64,000 bases of DNA from Syntrophus sp964555065 (GTDB lineage Bacteria > Desulfobacterota > Syntrophia > Syntrophales > Syntrophaceae). Below, in pieces: positions 56,409-64,000 of the stretch. The notes below the pieces were generated by a model. It had not been told where the DNA came from. It saw only the letters and a program-made list of their open reading frames with translations, and made no database searches. Both the position numbers and the translations under genes were made by a program. Each line of letters starts with the position of its first letter. The first letter of the stretch is position 1. Location of the stretch: contig CAZKRB010000005.1 in NCBI GenBank assembly GCA_964555065.1, positions 1 to 64,000 on the forward strand, in the 5' to 3' direction.

Positions 56409-57263
56409 ATGAAATGGCGTTATCTGAAACAGAATCTTTTCCTTGGCGCTGTCACGCTCTGCGCCCTGGTCATTATCTGCGCCTTGGGAGGCATCCTCTT
56501 TTATATCGTTGCCAACGGCTACCGGGCCATTTCCTGGGAATTCCTGACCCGTCCGCCCCTGGACTCCATGACGCGGGGGGGGATCTTGCCGGCAATCCTG
56601 GGGACTGTTTATCTCACTGTGGGGGCGATTGTCGTGGCCCTGCCCCTGGGGATTGCCTCGGCGGTCTATCTGACGGAGTACGCCCGCCAGGGGCGAATTA
56701 TCCGGGTTATCCGCCTGGGTGTGAATTGCCTTGCCGGCATTCCTTCCGTTGTTTTCGGGCTGTTCGGCCTGGGGTTTTTTGTGGTTTTCCTGAAATTCGG
56801 TTCGTGCATCCTCTCCGGGGCGCTGACGTTGGGGATCCTGATTCTCCCCACCATCATCGGAGCCTCCGAGGAAGCCCTCAAATCGGTGCCCCAGACCTTC
56901 CGGGAAGCGTCCCTGGCTCTGGGCGTTTCCAAATGGCGCACCATTTCCCGGATCGTCCTGCCGAATGCCTTGCCGGGAATTATGACCGGCTCCATTCTGG
57001 GAATCGGCCGGGCCGCCGGAGAGACGGCGCCCATCATGTTCACGGCCGCCGCATTTTTTACGGCGAAACTTCCCTCGTCGATTTTTGACGAGGTCATGGC
57101 CCTGCCCTATCATATTTACGTTCTGGCCACAGCAGGGACGCGGATTGAAGAGACCCGTCCGCTCCAGTTCGGAACGGTGCTGGTTCTGGTCGCCCTTGTT
57201 TTGGGGATCGACCTGATTGCCATTGTGATTCGAAGCCGGATGCGAAAAAAGAAAAGGTGGTAA
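56409..57263 (+). CDS. pstA: Phosphate ABC transporter permease PstA
   Basis: 284 aa permease with six TM segments. GGILPAILGTVYLT and the EAA loop EASLALGVSKWRTISRIVLP are conserved. PstC-PstA form the channel. 19 nt after pstC. Confidence 0.95.
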   Translation: MKWRYLKQNLFLGAVTLCALVIICALGGILFYIVANGYRAISWEFLTRPPLDSMTRGGILPAILGTVYLTVGAIVVALPLGIASAVYLTEYARQGRIIRVIRLGVNCLAGIPSVVFGLFGLGFFVVFLKFGSCILSGALTLGILILPTIIGASEEALKSVPQTFREASLALGVSKWRTISRIVLPNALPGIMTGSILGIGRAAGETAPIMFTAAAFFTAKLPSSIFDEVMALPYHIYVLATAGTRIEETRPLQFGTVLVLVALVLGIDLIAIVIRSRMRKKKRW

Positions 57264-57265
57264 GA

Positions 57266-58027
57266 GTGGAGAACAAAGCGATCATCAAGGTGGTTGACGT
57301 CAATTTCTACTATGGCCAGTTCCGGGCTTTGACCGACATTGTCATGGATTTTGAAATTAAACGGGTCACGGCGCTCATCGGTCCGTCGGGATGCGGGAAA
57401 TCCACCCTCCTTCGGCTGCTCAACCGGATGAACGATCTGATCGACGGGACCCGGGTCGAAGGGCAGATCCTTTTTGAGGAGCAGAATATCTATGCCCCGG
57501 ACATGGATCCCGTCGAGGTCCGGCGTCGGATCGGCATGGTCTTTCAGAAACCCAATCCCTTTCCCAAGACGATTTTCGACAACATCGCCTATGGCCCCCG
57601 GCTCCACGGCATCAGGAAAAAAAGCGATGTGGAAGCGCTGGTGGAAGCGAGCCTCCGGCAGGCGGTGCTGTGGGAAGAGGTGAAGGACATTCTGCACCAG
57701 TCGGCGATGGCCCTCTCCGGAGGCCAGCAGCAGCGGCTCTGCATTGCCCGCGCCCTGGCCATGAAGCCCGACGTCCTGCTCATGGATGAGCCGACGTCCG
57801 CCCTGGACCCCATTTCCACAGCCAAAATCGAAGAGCTCATTGACGAACTGAAGGAAAACTATACGATCATTATCGTCACCCACAACATGCAGCAGGCGGC
57901 CCGGGTATCGGGAATGACAGGCTTTTTCTATCTCGGAAAGCTGATTGAATACAATGCCACCGAAAAGATTTTCACCAATCCGGAACAGAAGCAGACGGAA
58001 GATTACATCACGGGCCGTTTCGGATAA
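57266..58027 (+). CDS. pstB: Phosphate ABC transporter ATPase PstB
   Basis: 253 aa. Walker A GPSGCGKST, signature LSGGQQQRLCIARALA and Walker B LLMDEPTSALDP are all present, plus the conserved GMVFQKPNPFP of PstB. The GTG at 57266 has AGGTGG 7 nt upstream; a GTG at 57257 overlapping pstA is possible but less well placed. Confidence 0.95.
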   Translation: MENKAIIKVVDVNFYYGQFRALTDIVMDFEIKRVTALIGPSGCGKSTLLRLLNRMNDLIDGTRVEGQILFEEQNIYAPDMDPVEVRRRIGMVFQKPNPFPKTIFDNIAYGPRLHGIRKKSDVEALVEASLRQAVLWEEVKDILHQSAMALSGGQQQRLCIARALAMKPDVLLMDEPTSALDPISTAKIEELIDELKENYTIIIVTHNMQQAARVSGMTGFFYLGKLIEYNATEKIFTNPEQKQTEDYITGRFG

Positions 58028-58072
58028 GAAGCGGCAAGGGCAGCATTGCCCAATGAAAAGCAGGGAGGAGTC

Positions 58073-58771
58073 ATGGAAGTCCGGCGCCATACGAGCACAC
58101 ATTACGAAAAGGAACTTCGAGAGCTCAAGGAAGGATTGCTCTATCTGGGGGGACTGACGGAGAAAACTATCGCGAATGCCCTGAAGGCGCTCCTGGAGAG
58201 GGATTCGGAACTGGCAAAAGAGGTCATTGCCGGCGACACCGTCATTGATCAGCTGGATAACGCCAACGAGGAGCGATGCATCCGCATCCTCGCCTTACGG
58301 CAGCCGGCGGCGATTGACCTGCGCTTTATTGCCACGGCCATCAAGATCACCGGACATCTGGAACGGATCGGCGACATGGCGGTGAACATTTCCGAAAAGG
58401 TTCTGCTGCTGAACGAGGAACCGCAGTTGAAACCCTATATCGACATTCCACGGATGGGGGAGATCGCTCAGCGCATGATTCATCAAAGCATGGATGCCCT
58501 GGTCAATGGAGATGTGGAATTGGCCAATCAGGTGCGTTTAGACGATGAAATCGTCGATGATTTAACCGAGCAGGTCTTCCGGGAGCTGCTCACCTTCATG
58601 ATGGAGGACCCCCGGACGATTAAAACCGCCCTGATCATCATGCAGATCTCCAAGAACCTGGAGCGGATCGCGGACCATGCCGAGGGAATTGCCGATATGG
58701 TGATTTACATGGTCACGGGTAAAACGGTTCGGCACGATCCTTCCCCGGATCCCAAAGGACGGTTGTTTTGA
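58073..58771 (+). CDS. phoU: Phosphate transport/regulatory protein PhoU
   Basis: 232 aa, with two helical repeats carrying the metal-binding E/DxxxD motifs (GDTVIDQLDN and DDEIVDDLTEQ) and RIADHAEGIADMVIYM near the end. PhoU passes the Pst transport state to PhoR. The ATG at 58073 has GGGAGGAG close upstream; a TTG at 58046 extends the frame but is less likely. Confidence 0.94.
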   Translation: MEVRRHTSTHYEKELRELKEGLLYLGGLTEKTIANALKALLERDSELAKEVIAGDTVIDQLDNANEERCIRILALRQPAAIDLRFIATAIKITGHLERIGDMAVNISEKVLLLNEEPQLKPYIDIPRMGEIAQRMIHQSMDALVNGDVELANQVRLDDEIVDDLTEQVFRELLTFMMEDPRTIKTALIIMQISKNLERIADHAEGIADMVIYMVTGKTVRHDPSPDPKGRLF

Positions 58772-60519
58772 AAAATCGGCTTTTTTTTCGAATCCTGTTG
58801 AGCTATATCGCCGTGCTCCTTCCGGCTGCACTCATCGCGGGTTATCTTTCCGCCAGGGATCTCCGTTTTCAAGAGACGCAGCAGATTGAAGACACTCTTC
58901 TGAACCATGCGCGGCTGGCTGCTATGCTGCCGCTCCCGGATCTGGCGAGGCAGGTTGGTTATTTGGAAGAAGTGACCCGCGCCAGGGTAACGCTGATCAA
59001 TGCCGGCGGCAGCGTCGTTGCCGATTCCCAGGGCGACGCTCTGCGCATGGAGAATCACTTCAACCGCCCAGAAGTCCAGGAAGCCAGGATCAAGGGATAC
59101 GGCAAAGCCATCCACCGCAGCTCCACCTTCAAGGTGGATATGCTTTACATGGCCGTGGCAATCCGGCAGGGGGAGACGATTCGCGGCTATATCCGCATGG
59201 CCCGTCCGCTCCATGAGGTGGAAAGGGCGGTGCACCGCCTGTATGGCTCTCTCTACCGCGCACTGGGCTTTGCACTCCTCCCCGCCTTCCTCATTGCCCT
59301 TCTTTATACCCGGAAAATCTTCCGGCCGATTCGGGATATCAGCCAGTATACCCGGGCTATCCGTCGGGGTGAACTTCCCGGAGCCCTCGTTCTCGAGACC
59401 TCCGGCGAACTGAATCAAGTCGCCGAGGACATCAATTCCCTGGTTGAGGAGCACCGGGAAAAGATCCGCCTGGCCCTTGAAAAAAACGGCAAGCTGGAGG
59501 CCGCCCTGTCCAGCATGGTTGAGGGCATCGTGACCCTCGATTCCGAAAGCCGGATCGAGTCCTCTAACCGTGGGATGGAGGCGATTCTGGACCGTCCGGG
59601 AAGGGAGATCCAGGGGAAAACACTGCTGGAGGCCTTTTTGAATGCCGATCTGCAGAATGCTCTGGCGAGCTTCCGCCGGAAGGGGGAGCCGGTTTTAAAG
59701 GAGATCCACCTGGAGGGAAAGGAGCCCCGCATTGTGGATGTGAGCATTTCCGCCATCCGGGATCTGCCTGAGGGCGAAGAAAAAACGATGCTCGTTTTTC
59801 ATGATGTGACCCGGCTGAAGAAACTCGAACAGATGCGGACCGACTTTGTGGCCAACGTGACCCATGAAATCCGCACGCCCCTAACGGCCATCATCGGCTT
59901 CATCCAGACCCTGCTCAACGGCGCCATGGACGATCGGGATACGGCCCGGAAATTTCTCCAGACGATCGGCAAGAATGCCGAGCGGCTTAGCCGCCTCGTG
60001 GATGATCTGCTGACCCTTTCCAGCATCGAACTCCATGAAACGGTCCTCAAGCTCGAACCCGCCGCGGTGGACACGCTGATCCATACGGCGCTGCCCATGG
60101 TGGAGGCGGCGGCGGCCGAGAAAAAAATCGAGCTGCACGTGGCCCTGCCTGGAGCCGTCCCCAGAATCCTGGCGGATCGGGATCGGGCGACCCAGGTCCT
60201 GCTCAATGTGCTCTCCAACGCGGTGAAATTTACCCCGGCGGGAGGAAGAGTGACCATTGAAAGCCGGGAGGAGGCCCCAGGGAATTTTGTTTCCCTGACG
60301 GTAACGGATACCGGCATCGGCATCCCTCCCCGGGAGATTCCCCGGCTGGGAGAGAGATTCTACCGCGTGGACAAGGCACGTTCCCGCGAACTGGGCGGAA
60401 CCGGCCTGGGGCTGTCCATCGTCAAGCATCTCATGGCGGCCCACGGAGGGGAAATGAAGATTGCAAGCATCCCCGGCAAGGGAACCACCGTTTCCCTCTT
60501 CTTCCCCAAGGCGGATTGA
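58768..60519 (+). CDS. phoR: Phosphate regulon sensor histidine kinase PhoR
   Basis: 583 aa, TTG start overlapping the phoU stop (TTGA). Two TM segments (about 7-27 and 165-185) enclose a periplasmic region of about 140 residues, unlike E. coli PhoR, which has a very short one. HAMP, a PAS domain (MVEGIVTLDSESRIESSNRG), HisKA with His366 (VTHEIRTPL) and HATPase (DTGIGIPPREIPRLGERFYR) follow. It should phosphorylate PhoB, encoded 24 kb upstream. Confidence 0.92.
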   Translation: MKNRLFFRILLSYIAVLLPAALIAGYLSARDLRFQETQQIEDTLLNHARLAAMLPLPDLARQVGYLEEVTRARVTLINAGGSVVADSQGDALRMENHFNRPEVQEARIKGYGKAIHRSSTFKVDMLYMAVAIRQGETIRGYIRMARPLHEVERAVHRLYGSLYRALGFALLPAFLIALLYTRKIFRPIRDISQYTRAIRRGELPGALVLETSGELNQVAEDINSLVEEHREKIRLALEKNGKLEAALSSMVEGIVTLDSESRIESSNRGMEAILDRPGREIQGKTLLEAFLNADLQNALASFRRKGEPVLKEIHLEGKEPRIVDVSISAIRDLPEGEEKTMLVFHDVTRLKKLEQMRTDFVANVTHEIRTPLTAIIGFIQTLLNGAMDDRDTARKFLQTIGKNAERLSRLVDDLLTLSSIELHETVLKLEPAAVDTLIHTALPMVEAAAAEKKIELHVALPGAVPRILADRDRATQVLLNVLSNAVKFTPAGGRVTIESREEAPGNFVSLTVTDTGIGIPPREIPRLGERFYRVDKARSRELGGTGLGLSIVKHLMAAHGGEMKIASIPGKGTTVSLFFPKAD

Positions 60520-60612
60520 CAGACCGCCACAAACCTGTTATTAAGATCATCTTCCCAGGTCCCACCTGCAAATCCGATCCCGACAGAGACCATTCCGCCG
60601 GAAAATTTTTCA

Positions 60613-60648
60613 GAAATGTCTTGACAGGAGACATTTCGTGTTTATGTT
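60613..60648 (+). promoter_or_regulatory. groESL promoter overlapped by an inverted repeat
   Basis: TTGACA (60621-60626), spacer of 16, TATGTT (60643-60648). GAAATGTC (60613-60620) and GACATTTC (60630-60637) form a perfect 8-bp inverted repeat with a 9-nt spacer that contains the -35. The geometry resembles CIRCE (9-nt spacer) but the sequence is different. A repressor could block RNA polymerase here. Confidence 0.6.
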
Positions 60649-60729
60649 AGCGCCAAATTATTTTTGGAGATAAGAAACCCATTCTTTTGATATCTCAAAA
60701 TATTCTACAGGAAAGGAGACAGGTACCGC

Positions 60730-61020
60730 ATGAACATCAGGCCATTGCAGGACAGAGTCATTGTGAAAAGGCTGGAAGAGGAACAGAAGACCAAGGGAGG
60801 AATCATTATTCCCGATACGGCGAAAGAAAAGCCCATCGAAGGTGAAGTCGTTGCCGCGGGCAAAGGAAAAGTCACGGAAGACGGCAAACTTCTGCCCCTG
60901 GATGTGAAAGTGGGCGACCGGGTGCTGTTCAGCAAATATGGCGGCACGGAAGTCAAGGTTGAAGGGGAAGAGTATCTCATCATGAGAGAAGACGATATCC
61001 TGGGAATCATCGAAAAATAA
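60730..61020 (+). CDS. groES: Co-chaperonin GroES
   Basis: 96 aa, heptameric lid for GroEL. NIRPLQDRVIVKRLEEE, the mobile loop KTKGGIIIPDTAKEKP, and GTEVKVEGEEYLIMREDDILGII are standard. RBS GAAAGGAG. 37 nt before groEL. Confidence 0.98.
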   Translation: MNIRPLQDRVIVKRLEEEQKTKGGIIIPDTAKEKPIEGEVVAAGKGKVTEDGKLLPLDVKVGDRVLFSKYGGTEVKVEGEEYLIMREDDILGIIEK

Positions 61021-61057
61021 AGACCTGAAACGAGACAACAAGGAGGATTAAATACCT

Positions 61058-62666
61058 ATGGGTGCGAAGTTACTGCAGTACGATGAAGAAGCAAGAAAAT
61101 CCATCCTGAACGGTGTCAATGCCCTGGCTGACGCCGTAAAGGTTACGCTGGGTCCCAAGGGGCGCAATGTCATCATCGACAAGGCCTTCGGTGCGCCGAC
61201 CGTTACCAAGGACGGAGTCACCGTTGCCAAGGAAATTGAACTGGAAGACAAATTTGAAAACATGGGCGCCCAGATGGTCCGGGAAGTAGCCAGCAAAACC
61301 AGTGATGTGGCCGGTGACGGAACCACGACCGCCACGATTCTAGCCCAGGCCATCTACCGCGAAGGCGCCAAAACCGTCGCCGCCGGCAGCAATCCCATGG
61401 ATGTGAAGCGGGGAATCGAGAAGGCCGTCGCCGCCGTGGTCGCCGAATTGAAGAACATCAGCAAGCCCACCAAAGACCAGAAAGAAATCGCCCAGGTCGG
61501 CACCATCTCCGCCAACAACGACGACACCATCGGCAACATCATCGCCGAAGCCATGGGCAAGGTGGGTAAGGAAGGCGTCATCACCGTGGAAGAGGCCAAG
61601 GGCCTGGAAACGGAGCTGGAGATCGTCGAAGGAATGCAGTTCGACCGGGGCTATCTCTCCCCCTACTTTGTGACCAATCCGGAAAAGATGGAAGTCGACC
61701 TGGAAGACGCCCTGATCCTGATTTATGAAAAGAAAATCAGCGGCATGAAAGACCTGCTGCCGATCCTGGAGCNNNNNNNNNNAGGATATCGAGGGCGAAG
61801 CCCTGGCGACCCTGGTCGTCAACAAGATCCGCGGCACCCTCCATGTCGCCGCCGTCAAGGCCCCCGGCTTCGGCGACCGCCGCAAGGCCATGCTGGAAGA
61901 CATCGCCATTCTCACGGGCGGTACGGTCATTTCCGAAGACATGGGCTACAAGCTGGAAAATACCCGTCTGGAAGACCTGGGACGCGCCAAGAGAATCCAG
62001 ATCGACAAAGACAACACCACCATCATCGACGGCGCCGGTGAACGGGCCGCCCTTGAAGGCCGGGTGAAGCAGATCCGCACCCAGATCGACGAGACCACCT
62101 CCGATTACGATCGGGAAAAACTTCAGGAAAGACTGGCGAAACTGGTCGGCGGCGTTGCGGTGATCAAGGTCGGCGCGGCGACGGAAACGGAAATGAAGGA
62201 AAAGAAAGCCCGCGTTGAGGACGCCCTCAATGCAACCCGGGCCGCCGTGGAAGAAGGCATCGTTCCCGGCGGCGGTGTGGCCTATATCCGGACCCTCCCG
62301 GCCCTGGCAGCGCTGAACCTTACCGGCGACGAGCAGGTCGGCGTGAACATCGTCCGCAAGGCCCTGGAAGAGCCCCTGAAGATGATTGCCGCCAACGCCG
62401 GCATGGAAGGGTCCATCGTCGTGGAAAAAGTGAAGGAGCAGACAGGCGCCTTCGGCTTCAACGCCCGAACGGAAGTCTATGAAGACATGATCGAAGCGGG
62501 CGTCATCGATCCCACCAAGGTGACCCGTTTCGCCCTGCAGAATGCCTCCAGCGTGGCCTCCCTCATGCTGACCACGCAGTGCATGATCGCGGAGAAGCCC
62601 GAAGAGAAGGGTGCCGGCATGCCGGCAATGCCTCCCGGCGGCGGTTACCCTGGAATGGGCATGTAA
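61058..62666 (+). CDS. groEL: Chaperonin GroEL, interrupted by a short N run
   Basis: Tetradecameric ATP-dependent chaperonin. VTLGPKGRNVIIDK, GDGTTTATILAQ, PVVAVIEL-type apical segments and EGIVPGGGVAYIR are present, and the C-terminus is a Met/Gly-rich tail ending GYPGMGM. The 10 N at 61773-61782 stand for about 39 missing bases (about 13 residues between LLPILE and EDIEGEA), which breaks the frame in this assembly only. Restored length about 545 aa, normal. RBS AAGGAGG. Confidence 0.96.
61773..61782. other. Short assembly gap (10 N) in groEL
   Basis: Ten N within a conserved part of groEL. By family comparison about 39 bases are missing, so the N count is not the true length. Confidence 0.9.
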
Positions 62667-62715
62667 TGCGCCGTTAAATCCATCCCAGAACGGCAGCAGC
62701 CGTCAGAATAAGGAA

Positions 62716-62750
62716 CGCCCCCGAGCCGGAAAGGCCGGGGGCGTTTTTTT
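62716..62750 (+). terminator. Rho-independent terminator after groEL
   Basis: CGCCCCCG (62716-62723) pairs with CGGGGGCG (62736-62743), followed by seven T. Strong stem. The stretch 62751-62921 shows nothing else. Confidence 0.92.
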
Positions 62751-62921
62751 GTAAATTCGCCCTGAACTTTCTGCCTGCGAAACGCGGCTCTTACCCGCTC
62801 CGTTTAACTTGGCCTTTCCGGTTCAGACGCATCTGCAAAGGGTTGAGGGCGCTCCTGGACGGGAGCTGAAACCCCGCTGCCGGAGCCGCAGTTCTTCAAG
62901 ATATGAATCATGGAGCGGGCT

Positions 62922-63311
62922 TTACCCCACCGCCGCTTTGTATTTGCCGAGGAGAAACCTGGCCCGCTCCCGATTGGCGTCCTGTTCCCTGCGGATGCCG
63001 TCGAGAGACGCCGCATACTCGGTTTCCGTTCCCTCTCCACTGAGCGTGGCGACAATAAAGGCGATTTCATTGAGTTCCTCGCGGAGGATGCTTTCGGCCA
63101 GCAGGCTTTCTTCATCAACCCCCTTCATCCCTGCTGCGGGGATGGTTACGACGTCGGCTGTCGGAATAGGATTCCACCTTTCAGATGAAGCCGGTTGGCC
63201 GGGCATCTCCACAGGACGAAGCCGTGCACCGCACTCGTCACAGAAGTTAGCGGGCAGTTCAACCAGACTGCTGCAGGAAGGGCAGCGTACAGCCCCGGAG
63301 CTTGATTCCAT
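62922..63311 (-). CDS. Zinc-ribbon protein of unknown function
   Basis: 129 aa. N-terminal zinc ribbon CPSC ... CDEC (residues about 10-30), a Pro-rich linker and a C-terminal helical region (LLAESILREELNEIAF ... RREQDANRERARFLLGKY). Start supported by GGGAGG. It is 60 nt downstream of an SH3 lipoprotein gene, possibly one unit. Role unknown. Confidence 0.75.
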   Translation of the reverse strand: MESSSGAVRCPSCSSLVELPANFCDECGARLRPVEMPGQPASSERWNPIPTADVVTIPAAGMKGVDEESLLAESILREELNEIAFIVATLSGEGTETEYAASLDGIRREQDANRERARFLLGKYKAAVG

Positions 63312-63371
63312 ACCATCCTCCCGATCTTAAAAACAGGCATCCTTTGCTGACATGAAGGGAAGCCGCTGGGT

Positions 63372-63971
63372 TCATATCGGCGAAAGCAATAATGGTTCCT
63401 TTATCTTACTCTGCTTTATTGGGGCTGTCGATCTGCCCGATTTCGATTTGGAAATTTTCCGGCTCTGGCCGGAGTCCAGCACCGTATTGCTGATCCAGCC
63501 TTCAATGACCTTTCCGCCTGAATCTTTGACGCGGATTTTTGTCCAGTCGCCTTTCCTCTGGATCTTTTCGAGCGCCGTCCCCCCTTTGAACCGGGCCACG
63601 GGACTCCCATCCAGGGAAGGTTTTGACCTGACAACCACCGTATCAAGATTTTTTCTGATTCGGATGACCGCCCTGCTTTTTCCGGTCTTGGCGTCTTTTT
63701 GCTGCTCTATCTTTTCGGTTTTTTTGCCAGGCTCCTCACCTGTGCCAGGCTCTTCCTTCTCCAGAGATTCTGTTGATTCCGAAGGGGGAGCTTCACGGTT
63801 CTCATCGTTTTCCACCATCGACTGGCCGATATAGACGACGGCATCCTGGTCCGTTTTTTCTGCCTTTTCCGTTGCCGGCGGATTCATCTTCGTGCCTGCC
63901 ATACATCCGTTCATCAACAGGCTCATTCCGATCACGAGAGGGAACATCAGCTTACCGATCTGCAAAGTCAT
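63372..63971 (-). CDS. SH3-domain lipoprotein
   Basis: 199 aa. The signal peptide has a lipobox-like MNGC (Cys23), then a Glu/Lys/Pro-rich disordered linker (about 30-95) and a bacterial SH3b domain (VVVRSKPSLDGSPVARFKGG ... WTKIRVKDSGGKVIEGWI). Probably anchored in the outer or inner membrane, binding peptidoglycan. RBS AAGGAG. The lipobox is not perfect. Confidence 0.75.
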   Translation of the reverse strand: MTLQIGKLMFPLVIGMSLLMNGCMAGTKMNPPATEKAEKTDQDAVVYIGQSMVENDENREAPPSESTESLEKEEPGTGEEPGKKTEKIEQQKDAKTGKSRAVIRIRKNLDTVVVRSKPSLDGSPVARFKGGTALEKIQRKGDWTKIRVKDSGGKVIEGWISNTVLDSGQSRKISKSKSGRSTAPIKQSKIKEPLLLSPI

Positions 63972-64000
63972 TCGTCACTCCTTAAGGCATTAAGGTATTT

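Noticed and set aside
60520..60729. CIRCE element upstream of groES
   Set aside because: The consensus half-sites are absent. A different inverted repeat is present and reported.

Overview
The window looks like part of a chromosomal scaffold from an anaerobic Gram-negative bacterium. The best guess is a deltaproteobacterium (Desulfobacterota), possibly Syntrophales. That is inference from gene order (tig-clpP-clpX-lon; ftsH-folP-acpS-tsaE-lysC), from a ferredoxin-thioredoxin-reductase-like protein beside a small glutaredoxin, and from a GC-rich genome with outer-membrane porin and lipoprotein genes. It is not proven by any marker here. Two runs of N (9984-10083 and 61773-61782) show it is a scaffold. 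The first falsely joins two genes into one frame and the second breaks groEL.

Layout. 1-6917 (mostly minus strand): tRNA-Val, the proteolysis/folding operon tig-clpP-clpX-lon, tRNA-Leu and tRNA-Pro. 7034-15828: a lytic transglycosylase, then a long minus-strand housekeeping run (HAD phosphatase, tilS, ftsH, folP, acpS, tsaE, lysC, ComEA-like). 16086-29849: DUF2520-panB, a lipoprotein PPIase, a glycosyltransferase, miaA, a MATE exporter, queF with a PLP C-S lyase, a glutaredoxin/FTR/TPP-enzyme group, and a small group ending in a methyltransferase.

30030-60519 is the interesting part, a phosphate-starvation (Pho) region. It carries phoB, phoR, pstSCAB-phoU, a PIN-PhoH protein, an alkaline phosphatase, a porin, a phosphatidylserine decarboxylase operon and a series of small uncharacterised proteins. 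Ten promoters, on both strands, share one rigid layout: four half-sites of the TTCAT/GTCAY/GCAAY type exactly 11 bp apart, with a -10 element starting exactly 15 bp after the start of the last half-site. An eleventh, weaker copy has three half-sites. This matches the known PhoB direct-repeat architecture.

The most unusual Pho-linked unit is an apparent operon at 48156-54148: a DUF5132 glycine-zipper peptide, an HMA2-like membrane protein, a protein with five 22-residue amphipathic repeats, a 1026-aa Ca2+-type P-type ATPase with an HMA2-like N-terminus, and a divergent SAM-synthetase-like enzyme with replaced active-site motifs. Another DUF5132 gene, an intact HMA2 gene, an HMA2 remnant, zinc-ribbon peptides and a DUF3562 peptide lie upstream, mostly behind their own Pho boxes. 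I propose that these form a phosphate-stress metal-handling or membrane system; the function is inference.

Several genes appear broken: the alkaline phosphatase has one in-frame TAA, a hybrid histidine kinase has a one-base frameshift, and a cation-diffusion-facilitator homologue has lost most of its metal ligands. 60613-62750 holds groES-groEL behind a promoter overlapped by an inverted repeat that is not CIRCE. The right end carries a zinc-ribbon protein and an SH3-domain lipoprotein.
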